A stretch of DNA of 64,000 nucleotides from Bicyclus anynana (taxonomy: Eukaryota > Arthropoda > Insecta > Lepidoptera > Nymphalidae), in NCBI RefSeq assembly GCF_947172395.1, contig NC_069094.1:10282292-10346291 (forward strand), read 5' to 3'. Positions 32,601 to 64,000 of this stretch are shown piece by piece. The first letter of the stretch is position 1; every line of letters begins with the position of its first letter. A program made the position numbers and the translations under genes. Below the pieces are notes generated by a model. The model saw nothing but the letters and a program-made list of their open reading frames with translations. It ran no database searches and was not told the DNA's origin.

Positions 32601-35529
32601 GTTCTTTGCCCTAGGGCCCATAACAAGATATGCGGAAGATTTAACTTTACTTCTTAAAGTTTTACGACAACCCAATGGGCCTGACGTACCATTGGACAAA
32701 CCGGTAAGAGCCTACATAAGCTACCATTTTTGTAACCGACTTCTCTCTCAACATAACACCGTCCACACCGTAACCGTAGAATTAACTTCCATCTTCTGAT
32801 TGAGATGTTTCTTAATTATTTAAATACTAGCTGACGCCGCGCGGTTTTACCCGCAAGGTTCCCGTTCCTGTGGGAATACGGAGATAATATATATCCTATA
32901 GCCTTCCTTGTTAAATGGACTATCTAACGTTGAAACAATTTTTCAAATCGGACCACTAGTTCCTAAGATTAGCGCATCCAACCAAACATACAAACAAACT
33001 CTTCCGCTTAATAATATTAGTAAAGACAGGGTTGTTTCACGGGAAAACAAAATATATGCCACAAATAAGTAACGGATCACCAGTGTCTTGTAATGATTGG
33101 CGTCCATAGATGCGCATCTATCCGTCCATATTAGTCTTGCCAAATTAGTATTTACTTAAAATTTGTGCTAAGAAACGCGACTTTATATTATTCGGATTAC
33201 CATGCCTATCTCAGTCCATGAAATGTAATGGTGTTGTGATTTATAAAAATAAATTGTATTACAGGTGGATATCACGCGCCTGAAGTTTTACTACATGGAA
33301 GGTGACGGCAGTAGCGTCACAAACACAATAGGTTCAGATGTAAGGAAAGCGCTCGACAAAGCCAAAGCTTACATACAATCTACGTACAATATTGAAGTGA
33401 AACAGGTAATAACCCGCAGTGAAAGAAGTGAAGAGAAACCCGCAGTGAAGAGAAACCTATGGCCAGTAATAAAGCACTTCACTAGGAAATATTAGGAATT
33501 CATCCTGCAATGTGCTCATTATCACAGGTTCTCAAGGCTGGGTTCTAAGCCTCATGTTCTTGTACCTAATTACCCCCGTATCTACATATGTAGATACGTA
33601 TGTGATAGATTGGCACTGCTATATTTATGCAGTGCCTAAGAAAGATCCGTATTAATTTAAGCTGTTTCAACATTGTCAGTTGATTGTCAACCTATTTAAA
33701 CAGCCCACTACAGTGCCAGGCCTAAAGGAGAAGGAATATGGAGCTTAGACCCACCACGCTGCTCCAATGAAGGTTGACGGGCTTAGGGTGATAATGCAAT
33801 TATTAACGACCACTATCAGATGTTAATGATAATGATAGCTCACCGAAGCACGGGACTTGGCACCACATTCAAACTTATAAAATATAAAATATACTTAATA
33901 TATCATCATCATCATTATCAACCCATATTCGGCTCACTGCTGAGTCTTCTCTCAGAATTAGAGAATGGCCCACGCTGGCCCAAAGCGTATTGGCAGACTT
34001 CACACACCCAGAGAATTAAGAAAATTCTCTGGTATGCAGGTTTCCTCACGATGTTTTTCCTTCACCGTTTGAGACACGTGGTATTTAATTTCTTAAAATG
34101 CACACAACTGAAAAGTTGGAGGTGCATGCCCCAAACCAGATTCTTACCCACACCCTCCGGAATCGGAAGCAGAGGTCATATCCACTGGGCTTTCACGGCT
34201 CCTTATTTCTTACTTAATTTATCACATTGGTTATTTTTCGCTACTTAATGAACATTTTTGTGTTTATAATTACATAAAATTAAACCTTGATTTTTTGTTA
34301 CAATTTCAGTTGAAGATCGCGAACATAGAACACATGTGGGAGATAAGCGTCCGAGTTCTCTTCAACATTGAGAACGTCCGTAACATCTACACAGATCCGC
34401 AAGTACGGGACCAGTGGATCTCCGTATGGCCCGACGTTCTGAAGAAAATGGCCGGCCTGTCGAACCATTCGTTGACGAGTGTCGCCTACGGCCCAGTGAA
34501 GAAGTTCTTCGACGCTTTGCCAAAAAGCTATTACAATAATCTGCTACGAATATTCGAGGAGATCAAATCTGATTTCAATGTGAGTTATTCCTCGTCAATT
34601 TACTACGGTGGTTTGGCTGGTTTAGCGGTTAGCCTTTCGCTTTTGTTTCGCTATTGGTAGGTATACGTCTGAGAATCAGAAGTTAAACAGGCAAATGTGA
34701 GGGTGTGTGTGTAAGTGTATGGAAGATATACTATATACCTTACTTTACTTACAAGTGGCCTATGTCCAGCAGTGGACGTCGATCTGAAATATAATAGGTA
34801 ATGGACGTTGGAGTTTCTCTGCGTGATCGAATCAGGAATGAGGAGATCCGCAGACGAACCAAAGTCACTGACATAGCTCAGCGAGTCGCGAAGCGGAAGT
34901 GGCAATAGCCACTTAGTTCGAAGAGCCGATGGACGTTAGGGTCCCAAGGTGTTGGAATGGTGACCCCGCACTGGAAAGCGCAGTGTTGGTCGAACCCACA
35001 CTAAGTGGACCGATAACATCGTTGCAGGGAGCCGCTGAATGCTGGCGGCTCGAGACCGTTTTGTTTGGAAGTCCATGCAAGAGGCCTATGTCCAGATGTG
35101 GACGTTCATCGGCTGATAATGAATGAATGAATGTCAATGTTACCTACTGCTTTTTAGAAAGATTCTTACGTTCATTTAATAAAGCCATCTGAATGCTGTT
35201 TTACATATTTTTTTGTTAATTTTCAGGAAGTGCTATCTGACGATGCAGTATTGTTCTTCCCAACGTTTCCATATCCAGCTCATCTGCACTACAGAATATT
35301 TTACAAGTTCCTCAACTGCGGGTACTTGACAATTTTCAACGCGTTAGGCCTACCCGCTACCGCCTGTCCCCTGGGACTCACTGAGAAAGGATTACCAGTG
35401 GGCATACAGATTGTCGCAAACAAATGCAATGACCACTTAACGATAGCTGTAGCTAAGGAATTCGAGAAAGCTTTCGGTGGGTGGTCACCGCCGAATAAAG
35501 AACTTTTAAACTGTATTAAGACTGCATAG
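26505..35529 (+). CDS. Fatty-acid amide hydrolase 2-like protein, joined CDS of 532 residues
   Basis: Membrane-bound serine hydrolase of the amidase-signature family; relatives split fatty-acid amides such as N-acylethanolamines into fatty acid and amine. Eight exons (26505-26681, 28873-29092, 31227-31444, 32188-32317, 32564-32703, 33265-33405, 34310-34579, 35227-35529) total 1599 nt with stop TAG. Residues about 9-30 form one hydrophobic N-terminal anchor. The Ser-cisSer-Lys triad is Lys126 (MTVKES), Ser201 (GGSSGGE) and Ser225 (GSDIAGS). The 75 and 24 spacings equal those of mammalian FAAH (142, 217, 241). Total length matches human FAAH2. The ATG at 26505 (G at -3, six bases after the acceptor) is the conventional start; an upstream start is possible (see 21458). 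Nothing in the sequence breaks the gene. Substrate is inferred from family only. Confidence 0.88.
26708..27005 (+). mobile_element. MITE with 40-bp inverted ends, mariner-like, copy 1
   Basis: CAGCCTTTCTTGATGAGTAC at the left is mirrored by GTACTCATCAAGAAAGGC at the right, and ACCAACAAACAAATT by AATTTGTTTGTTGGT. TA at each end may be the target duplication of a Tc1/mariner relative. A copy in the opposite orientation lies at 29951-30225, on the other side of exon 3. Confidence 0.8.
27613..27912 (-). repeat. SINE family B, full length, reverse
   Basis: Runs from TTATCAACCCATATTCGGC to the reversed head GGGCTATCACGGCTTCC, in intron 2 of the amidase gene. The open frames on both strands here are SINE sequence. 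Confidence 0.85.
28199..28440. repeat. Chimera: reversed SINE A fragment joined to SINE B 3' part
   Basis: SINE A in reverse (28199-28326, TTGACTACAATCTCACCTGA to CCCCTTTCGGTTTCTA) passes directly into the forward 3' half of SINE B (GCCAATTCGCATTGGACCAG to a GATAATGATGAT tail). Confidence 0.75.
28600..28815 (+). mobile_element. Non-LTR retroelement 3' end (same kind as 8110)
   Basis: The frame from 28618 reads METLGPWSRSAKKF, then GDRRTGYFFAQRISLSVQRG, NAASILATIP and a stop near 28810. These motifs correspond to the AQGLAIQRG part of the remnant at 8110-8720 but are better kept. It ends about 60 bp before exon 3 of the amidase gene and is not part of that gene. Confidence 0.6.
28873..29092 (+). 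CDS. FAAH2-like, exon 3 (residues 60-132 and part of 133; catalytic Lys126)
   Basis: Acceptor CGTTCCAG; encodes ITSEELVEAYIERC, NPYLNAVVE and LLGLPMTVKESIALEG. The lysine of TVKES is residue 126, the base of the amidase triad. Ends GAAG|GTAACA in phase 1, splitting a glycine codon completed by exon 4. Confidence 0.88.
29155..29345 (-). repeat. Single unit of the 0.66-1.82 kb array family, reverse
   Basis: CCCGTGAAAATGCGGGGACAAAATATAGCC and GGTAAAAAAGTTTTTGG mirror the array unit at 665-1820 (each motif in reverse), ending AAACATTAGTATTATA. Lies in intron 3 of the amidase gene. Confidence 0.5.
29385..29571. mobile_element. MITE with imperfect inverted ends
   Basis: GTTTTATGCGGGCTACAGAC at the left is mirrored by GTCTGTAGCTCGCATAAC at the right; about 185 bp, non-coding, in intron 3. 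Confidence 0.65.
29951..30225 (-). mobile_element. MITE with inverted ends, mariner-like, copy 2 (opposite orientation)
   Basis: Begins CAGCCTTTCTTGATGAGTAC, but its interior (TAAATCACTAGTCATTTCAC) is the reverse complement of the end of copy 1, so the two copies lie inverted with respect to each other. The right end is shortened (TTGGTATTCATCAAGAAAGG). Confidence 0.8.
30226..30850. other. Intron 3 DNA, nothing recognised
   Basis: A run of G at 30665-30674 and small open frames only. No coding exon fits between exons 3 and 4, which join in frame. Confidence 0.45.
30851..31148 (-). repeat. SINE family A, full length, reverse
   Basis: From TTTATTCTTTACAAGTTAGC to GCGCCACGGAGGCCGTC, with reversed box B GGGGATTGAACCC. 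About 80 bp upstream of exon 4; the acceptor region of intron 3 is thus close to the SINE. Confidence 0.88.
31227..31444 (+). CDS. FAAH2-like, exon 4 (residues 133-205; GGSSGGE motif with cis-Ser201)
   Basis: Acceptor TTGTTTCAG. Encodes CGTVYPYRNPAKKDADIV, AAGAVPIAVTNTPQLCMNWE, and TTGGSSGGE with Ser201 of the triad. Ends GGAGAA|GTAAGT, phase 0. The downstream part of the open frame is intron and RTE sequence. Confidence 0.9.
31475..31840 (-). mobile_element. RTE-type LINE 3' end, reverse
   Basis: Starts 30 bp after exon 4. GGACGTCCACAGCTGGACAT, GTCTCGAGCCGCCAGC, CGATCCAGCACTTTG and CTCATTTCTGATTCGATCAC are the reverse of the RTE C-terminal coding end seen at 34800-35125 and 56240-56995. Confidence 0.8.
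31841..32140. repeat. Repeat family D fragment
   Basis: CAGCCATAGCCTGGAGTGGAGAAGTCGG, CCCTTGGGCCTCGAGAGAGAGC and CATTGGAGCAACG match the start of copies near 45840 and 49195. Degraded; no coding frame. Confidence 0.45.
32188..32317 (+). CDS. FAAH2-like, exon 5 (nucleophile Ser225); GC splice donor
   Basis: Acceptor CATTCCAG. Encodes SALIASAASLMGVGSDIAGS, LRLPPMFNGIFGHKPTPKLL. Ser225 in DIAGS is the nucleophile; the family usually has two glycines before it, here Ala-Gly. The exon ends ATACAAG and the intron starts GCAAGT, so the donor is GC, needed to complete the glycine codon with exon 6. Confidence 0.88.
32378..32520 (+). repeat. Repeat family E, 5' end
   Basis: ACTAGCGGACGCCCGCGACT then TCGTCC, followed by an internal duplication of ATCCTACCTCTGCCTAT. 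In intron 5. Confidence 0.55.
32564..32703 (+). CDS. FAAH2-like, exon 6
   Basis: Acceptor AAATTTCAG. Encodes GHIPDCLDPEFEEFFALGPI followed by TRYAEDLTLLLKVL; the GPITR...EDL segment is a conserved stretch of FAAH2-type amidases. Ends CCG|GTAAGA, phase 0. Confidence 0.88.
32826..33035 (-). mobile_element. Lep1-like Helitron remnant, reverse
   Basis: ACTAGCTGACGCCGCGCGG (reversed CTAG end), the hairpin CCCGTTCCTGTGGGAATACGG, and TTAATAATATTAGTAAAGAC at the far end. In intron 6 of the amidase gene. Confidence 0.7.
33265..33405 (+). CDS. FAAH2-like, exon 7
   Basis: Acceptor TATTACAG. Encodes VDITRLKFYYMEGDGSSV and VRKALDKAKAYI; this region contains the FYYMEGDG turn that follows the catalytic core in FAAH2 relatives. 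Ends CAG|GTAATA, phase 0. Confidence 0.88.
33705..33815 (-). repeat. Repeat family D fragment, reverse
   Basis: GGAGCTTAGACCCACCACGC, TGCTCCAATGAAGG and CGGGCTTAGGGTGATAAT are the reverse of the family D tail seen at 49300-49415. Confidence 0.55.
33902..34203 (-). repeat. SINE family B, full length, reverse
   Basis: From ATCATCATCATTATCAACCC to GGGCTTTCACGGCTCC, ending about 100 bp before exon 8. A 142-codon open frame in this stretch is SINE plus intron. Confidence 0.85.
34310..34579 (+). CDS. FAAH2-like, exon 8
   Basis: Acceptor CAATTTCAG. Encodes LKIANIEHMWEISVRVLFN, QWISVWPDVLKKMAGLSNHS and SYYNNLLRIFEEIKSDFN; 90 codons of the substrate-binding C-terminal half. Ends AAT|GTGAGT, phase 0. 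Confidence 0.88.
34735..35128 (+). mobile_element. RTE-type LINE 3' end, sense
   Basis: Contains GTTTCTCTGCGTGATCGAAT, then DGR-type WGPK-like coding remnants, CTGGCGGCTCGAGACCG and a GTCCAGATGTGGACGTTCAT end with GATAATGAATGAATG. In intron 8. Open frames here read the dead element. Confidence 0.8.
35227..35529 (+). CDS. FAAH2-like, exon 9 (C-terminus and stop)
   Basis: Acceptor AATTTTCAG. Encodes EVLSDDAVLFFPTFPYPAHL, NALGLPATACPLGLTEKGLP, VGIQIVANKCNDHLTIAVAK and ends at TAG 35527-35529. The GLPATACPLGL..GLPVGIQI segment is the conserved C-terminal block of amidases. Confidence 0.92.
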   Translation, partial: EVLSDDAVLFFPTFPYPAHLHYRIFYKFLNCGYLTIFNALGLPATACPLGLTEKGLPVGIQIVANKCNDHLTIAVAKEFEKAFGGWSPPNKELLNCIKTA

Positions 35530-35646
35530 AAACAAAGAGACTAGAGTATACTAAGTAAAGGCGAATTTACCAAGGAATAAAAAGTGATCGATACTCATTC
35601 GAGAGAGAACTTGTACATAGAGTTAGGGATAACACTTAAGTATTTT

Positions 35647-35694
35647 AATAAATGTGTAAATTAGTGTGTACATACAGGAAATTTTTAAAATAAA
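35647..35694 (+). terminator. Poly(A) signals of the FAAH2-like gene
   Basis: AATAAA at 35647-35652 and again at 35689-35694, 120-165 bp after the stop codon. Either could be used. Confidence 0.65.
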
Positions 35695-35699
35695 TATTT

Positions 35700-38335
35700 A
35701 AGATTTATGTTATCACACTTTTATTTACTTAAATTTCTTGTTTTGGTTCCTTTAGACAATAGAAATCATTTTTATTAATCTTCCTCATAAATATCATAAT
35801 AGATCATATTCATTAAGGTAAATAGGTAGAAAAAAAATGGCACATTCAGTTTATCTTAGAGAATTCCATCGTGCTTCTAAAAACTCGTGGAAGCCCCAAT
35901 TATTGCATTGGTCGTCGAATCCAACACCTCCCTTTAAATATTTTTTTAATGACCCATTTGATGGGCAATGGGCATTGTAGGATTAAAACCACAAGTAACT
36001 ACTAAGTATTATGTTTATTTATTGTTGCCTTGTTGAAATAATAGTTACGCTTTAACATGGCTGTAAATCTTAACGGTAAATTAAATACGTACCTAAATAA
36101 TTAAAAAAATAAATTCGCCACTTACAGTAAGATGCTATAGTGTCGTAAAATGTATGAGGAAGTCTCAGAAAAAAAAATAGCAGTAGGTAATCTCTAAAAC
36201 ACCCCAACGACCAACCTTAAAATACTAACCCTGACAATTGACATACCCTACGCTTTGTGGCGACGGTAATGCAAGGTTAATCCTTCCCTAGGACAAGCGT
36301 GCGACATTCATTACTAACTAGAGCTAGCTGTAACTACCTCGACAACACTTTTACAGCTTCTGAAATAGATATATCACTTAAATCCTCTGACGTATACCAA
36401 CGCATATATATAACAGCGATTATGTGGCAAGGTTTCCCCAGTCGCTGGCATATGGTTCTAGCATAAAGAACAAAATGCCAAAATGAGCTTATATAAATAT
36501 CATTAAGATAAAAAAATATTAATTATAATCTTGAACATTAAATTAAATAGATAAATTAAACGTTAGTTGCTAGTTACTGATGTTTGAATAATTTCACCGT
36601 TTGGTTTAAATAATTTTATGACTGACGTGAAGGTGAAAATAGGAATTTCAATGATTTATATATTTTATTGTAGTGTAAAAAAATCCCTGAAAGGTTTTAA
36701 CAAAAATATACTGAAGTGGAAATTGACGTGGTGCTACTAAGTCTACTAATGTAGGCTTCTTCTATGCAAACCTGTGAAGAAAAGCTTTGTAAGTACTAGG
36801 AGTTTGTACTTCGTGGTGCATGGTCGAAATCGTGCAAGGATACATTTTACTTAATAAGTAGGCACTTGCCACTTGCTAAGTTTAAACGTCCCGCTTAAAT
36901 ACGATGACAAAGACGATACACCCATTGGTTGGAGTCCGTCTCCGTAACCCACAGATTAATAAATAATTGTATGCGTAGATATAGAAGAAATAGACAATTG
37001 TATGGCGTGCATTTGTGACTCAAAATATAACACGATTTTGACCTAATACATAATAGTCTAGACTCAGAATTGGTCTAAGACCAGTGATTGAGGAAAAGGA
37101 AGATTAATATACACAGTAAGGGCGAGATCTATGTTTATCACAGAATACCTACCAATCACATATTGCGATCATAGCACAGAGTATATACCCAAGTTAGCTT
37201 ATATACCTACGTATAATAAAATTATTTATTAGCTTTAGCTTAGCAAACAATATGATCACGTGACCACATGAGGTATTGGTGCTTGTATTTAAAGGTTTTA
37301 ATTGCATCAACTATAAAAAGAAACACACACATACAGCCGAACGTAGAACCTCCTCCTTTTTGGAAGTCGGTTAAGAAACTTGCATTTTTTAATAAAACTT
37401 AGCGATTGGTAGTCATAGCTTATATGATGATATAAGGATGATATTATCTGAGGCTCGTGGCGCATTCATTGGCCCTTGAAAAATCGTCACATCGTTTTAA
37501 ATGTTTCATTACTTTCTATCTTACCTACGGCCTCGATGGCTGGGAGCTCCTTTGAGGAAGGGGTCAATGGCCTTTTGCGATCCTATAGTTACACCATGAC
37601 ATACAGTTATTAATGGTCTAAGCATACAGCCGATTAGCTGAACATAGCAGTCTACATATTTTTTGGAAGTCTGCTAAAAAGAAAAGAAAGTATGGTCACC
37701 ACATTTCCAGGAGTGGACTGCAGGACTCTGGTCACAGATAAAATATCTAAATGACAATTGACTGAGATCAATTTGATGAATTTGACAGATGACTGTCACA
37801 GAAATTATTTGATCAATGAGAATGAAAATTAAAAATCCTATTTTTTTAATCTACCAAAGAAATTCACCCGGAACGATATAATTTATTTAATCAACTTTTG
37901 TAAAGTTTGATCGAATTACTGTACACAATTTTTTATTTGCTAATCCTGGCACGACGCACGCGCAGTAGTTACCTCGCCTAAAATCTCCCAGCGCCATATT
38001 GAGTGAGGCGGACGTTGTATGAATCGAGTGAATAAAATCGTGGTTAGTGCAATAATTTGAAGTGAAAGATTTGATCGTGCCCTATGGATATATACTCGGG
38101 TAGGTAACGCGGGTGAAGATACCTTTAAAAAGTGTCTAAATAATCAACGCACGGCATATCACATCGTAACCTAGACATAGGCCGTTCTAGTTATCAGTAG
38201 ATTGCCTAGGTATCATCAATTCGCTGTTTGCTCACAGTATTAATTATATTATTACACAGTTGCGGGGTGTAGTCGTAGGTTTCTTGAATCTAGTTACATT
38301 AATGAGATTATACGGTCCGTTCGCAAGGTTCGACG
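35700..38335. other. Intergenic DNA between the two genes
   Basis: No coding frame recognised. A repeat end with AACCTCCTCCTTTTTGGAAG (37315-37375) matches 22700. The stretch 37940-38110 (for example GCGCCATATTGAGTGAGGCG and TACTCGGGTAGGTAACG) is less AT-rich and could hold a distal promoter or untranslated exon of the Gq gene, which I cannot confirm. Confidence 0.45.
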
Positions 38336-38339
38336 CTCG

Positions 38340-38375
38340 TATATAAACGGATTTCGAAGTGTTTATGTCGGCAGT
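38340..38375 (+). promoter_or_regulatory. Galphaq: Core promoter of the Gq alpha gene (TATA plus initiator)
   Basis: TATATAAA at 38340-38347, then GCAGTTG with A at 38373, 33 bp from the first T. Predicted 5' UTR 38373-38653. Other start sites upstream are possible. Confidence 0.45.
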
Positions 38376-38653
38376 TGACAGAAGCGTATATGTATATGAC
38401 TGATCATAAGTCACCACACCCAGTGACCGGATTGTCGGTTTTAGGATTTATTAGATCTTAGATCGGATGATCGTTCACGTGCCGTCGACTCGGTGCGTTT
38501 AGTGACCGCCGTGTCGGGAAGTATTCGTGGCCGCGATGCAGTGAGTGTAACGTTAAATCGTTTTTAGGAGTGGTGTGCCTCGGTTGATAGGCCTGCCGAA
38601 GGGACAGGGAACCGCGCGCGAGGACGGCCGCCGGCCCTTCGCCTCGAGGAAAC
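38373..38653 (+). other. Galphaq: 5' UTR of the Gq alpha gene with three short uORFs
   Basis: ATG-initiated short frames at 38390-38461 (23 codons plus stop), 38467-38502 (11 codons) and 38536-38544 (ATG CAG TGA) precede the coding start; none overlaps it. They could dampen translation. The leader is GC-richer than its surroundings. Confidence 0.5.
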
Positions 38654-62553
<23,900 letters not shown>

Positions 62554-62598
62554 GTGAGTACATTACTTTATGTCCGACAATAATTAAAAGCCGTATTA

Positions 62599-63104
62599 AT
62601 AAGCCTCGTATCCACTGGGCAACATTTGACGCGCGACATGCTGTTTAACATTGTTGCTCACAGCATCGCGGTAGAATCATGGAGTTTGGACCGTGGTATA
62701 TTTTGAAGGTAAAAAGTTTCTTAGATCCATACCCTCAATTGTTCAATTATATAACATTTTTCTCATATTATGAAGAGGAAAATTTAAAAAAAATACGCTT
62801 TACTTAGATGGTTGAGGATCTGAACCCTTGAAACCTGTAACCTTCTAAAGACACCACAGTCCAAACTCCATAATCAGGTACGTTACTTACTTATGGTAGG
62901 AGCATAGGCTGACATATTTTCAGCTTTCATAACAGCGTCACGTCACCACTTGATGTTTGATGTTTTACTGCATGTTGTACAGAAACAAACAACAAGCCGC
63001 TCGACAACGAGTATGTCGCGCGCTGGCTTTGCGAGTCACGTGTTATGAAACTTTGCCGATCTAGATTTCCGTCAATTGTTGCCCAGTGGATACGAGGCTT
63101 TTAT
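62599..63104. mobile_element. Foldback transposon remnant, about 505 bp
   Basis: AGCCTCGTATCCACTGGGCA at the left is the complement of TGCCCAGTGGATACGAGGCT at the right, with ACATTTGACG facing CGTCAATTGT. Non-coding interior. Lies in the intron after exon 7B. Confidence 0.75.
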
Positions 63105-64000
63105 GTAACTATTGATGAGTTGCAACAACTAAAATCAGGAAATTCACGGAATAAAATTGTTTAATTGGGTTTCGAAATTTTTTTTGCAAATGACACAAAT
63201 GATACATGATGATGCGAAAAATGTATTTCTACTTTCGATGCATTATTATTATTACGTATGAGATGTTTGAAGTTTTGAACACTCTTTGTTTTTTCTGTCA
63301 GTTCGATTAGATTGCTCTTTTCGGTTTGTGCGGGGCAAAATTAAACGTCTTACGTAATAATTAGATTGCATAAACGCATAGATAACAAATTTAAAAAAAC
63401 AGTTCTTTCTCGTTAGAATATTATGTAAAGAATATCAATTTCAAATGCCAATCTTTTTTATTTTAATTAAAATTAAAATATTAGGCTTACAAAATTACTG
63501 CATACTTGAACCAGCCATCAAACTGAATACTAGGAATATTAATCTACAAATTAGGTTTTAATTATACATATTCTGTATTATTTTGCTTACTAATGTATTA
63601 AGATTGAAAGACACGACTTCAACGGATATATGGGTAAGTTTACTGAAATATGGTTTCTTGACTATTATTATAATTTACATATTTATTATAAGCTATTTGC
63701 TCTTGTTTTATTTTAGTAGTAAGCTATTGAAATATTGCTAATTGTTTGAAGTGTGATTATGTTAGTAAAATAGGTATTAGTAATATTTTATATGTTTTCT
63801 AGTACACTGGATGTAACAGTTATTTATTATACACCTGCATGTATATTTGCATGCCCTTATACGAGTATGTACATATAGTTATTTATATATAATATGTTTA
63901 AAATAATTATATCGCAATCTGTTCAGATTCGAAAGTGGTGGTGACTATCATATTTAATTGTTAATATTATATAAATAATACCTACATATTATGCAATATA
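63105..64000. other. Galphaq: Intron DNA of the Gq alpha gene to the right edge
   Basis: AT-rich; no match to the C-terminal exon (ENIRFVFAAVKDTILQLN or the visual variant) on the + strand. A short palindrome AATTTTAATT lies near 63465. Confidence 0.6.

Larger units (their letters stand above)
21197..35694 (+). other. Transcription unit: FAAH2-like gene, nine exons
   Basis: Proposed exons: 21197-21694, 26499-26681, 28873-29092, 31227-31444, 32188-32317, 32564-32703, 33265-33405, 34310-34579 and 35227 to the poly(A) site. AATAAA signals lie at 35647-35652 and 35689-35694. The first intron is about 4.8 kb. Most introns contain SINE, RTE, Helitron or MITE copies. All junctions keep frame. Introns are GT-AG except intron 5, which is GC-AG. 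Confidence 0.8.

Noticed and set aside
33820..34248. 142-codon frame before amidase exon 8
   Set aside because: Reads a reversed SINE B and intron; contains no conserved amidase sequence.
38539..38568. Possible splice pair GTGAGT...TTTTTAG in the Gq leader
   Set aside because: The implied intron would be about 30 nt, below what is normally spliced.

Overview
The window is nuclear DNA from a moth or butterfly. Evidence: AT-rich intergenic and intronic DNA, intron-split genes with GT-AG signals, and many copies of repeats typical of Lepidoptera (tRNA-headed SINEs, RTE-type LINE tails ending in GATGAT runs, Lep1-like Helitron ends, foldback MITEs). I do not name a species. Only two protein-coding genes can be supported, both on the + strand and both broken into short exons, so almost every long open frame in the window is noise or a transposon remnant.

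Layout. 1-11.2 kb: no gene; SINE, Helitron-like, MITE and LINE remnants, including a six-copy tandem array at 0.66-1.82 kb. 11.2-18.0 kb: one LTR-retrotransposon-like element with two LTRs that read as identical, a TGTA target duplication and a Leu-tRNA-like primer site, but no recognisable gag or pol; its interior carries 88-bp x5 and 157-bp x4 tandem repeats. 18.0-21.1 kb: repeats.

21.2-35.7 kb: a fatty-acid amide hydrolase 2-like gene. Eight coding exons (26505-35529) join without a frame break into a 532-residue protein with the complete amidase-signature triad (Lys126, Ser201, Ser225). An upstream exon at 21.2-21.7 kb has a TATA box and initiator and is open in frame with exon 2, so a longer N-terminus is possible. 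One intron uses a GC donor.

35.7-38.3 kb: intergenic. 38.34 kb to the right edge: the gene for G protein alpha-q. Exons 1-3, two mutually exclusive versions of exon 4, exons 5 and 6, and two mutually exclusive versions of exon 7 are present; the last exon (about 27 C-terminal residues) lies beyond the window. One version of exon 7 resembles the photoreceptor isoform of Drosophila and the other the general isoform, so the locus probably makes a visual and a non-visual Gq, the former coupling rhodopsin to phospholipase C. A further 87-nt phase-matched open candidate exon lies between exon 4B and exon 5.

The two genes have no evident functional link. The most unusual items are the coding-free LTR element, the extra candidate exon in the Gq gene, the alternative-exon pairs with foldback elements around them, and the possible N-terminal extension and GC-AG intron of the amidase.
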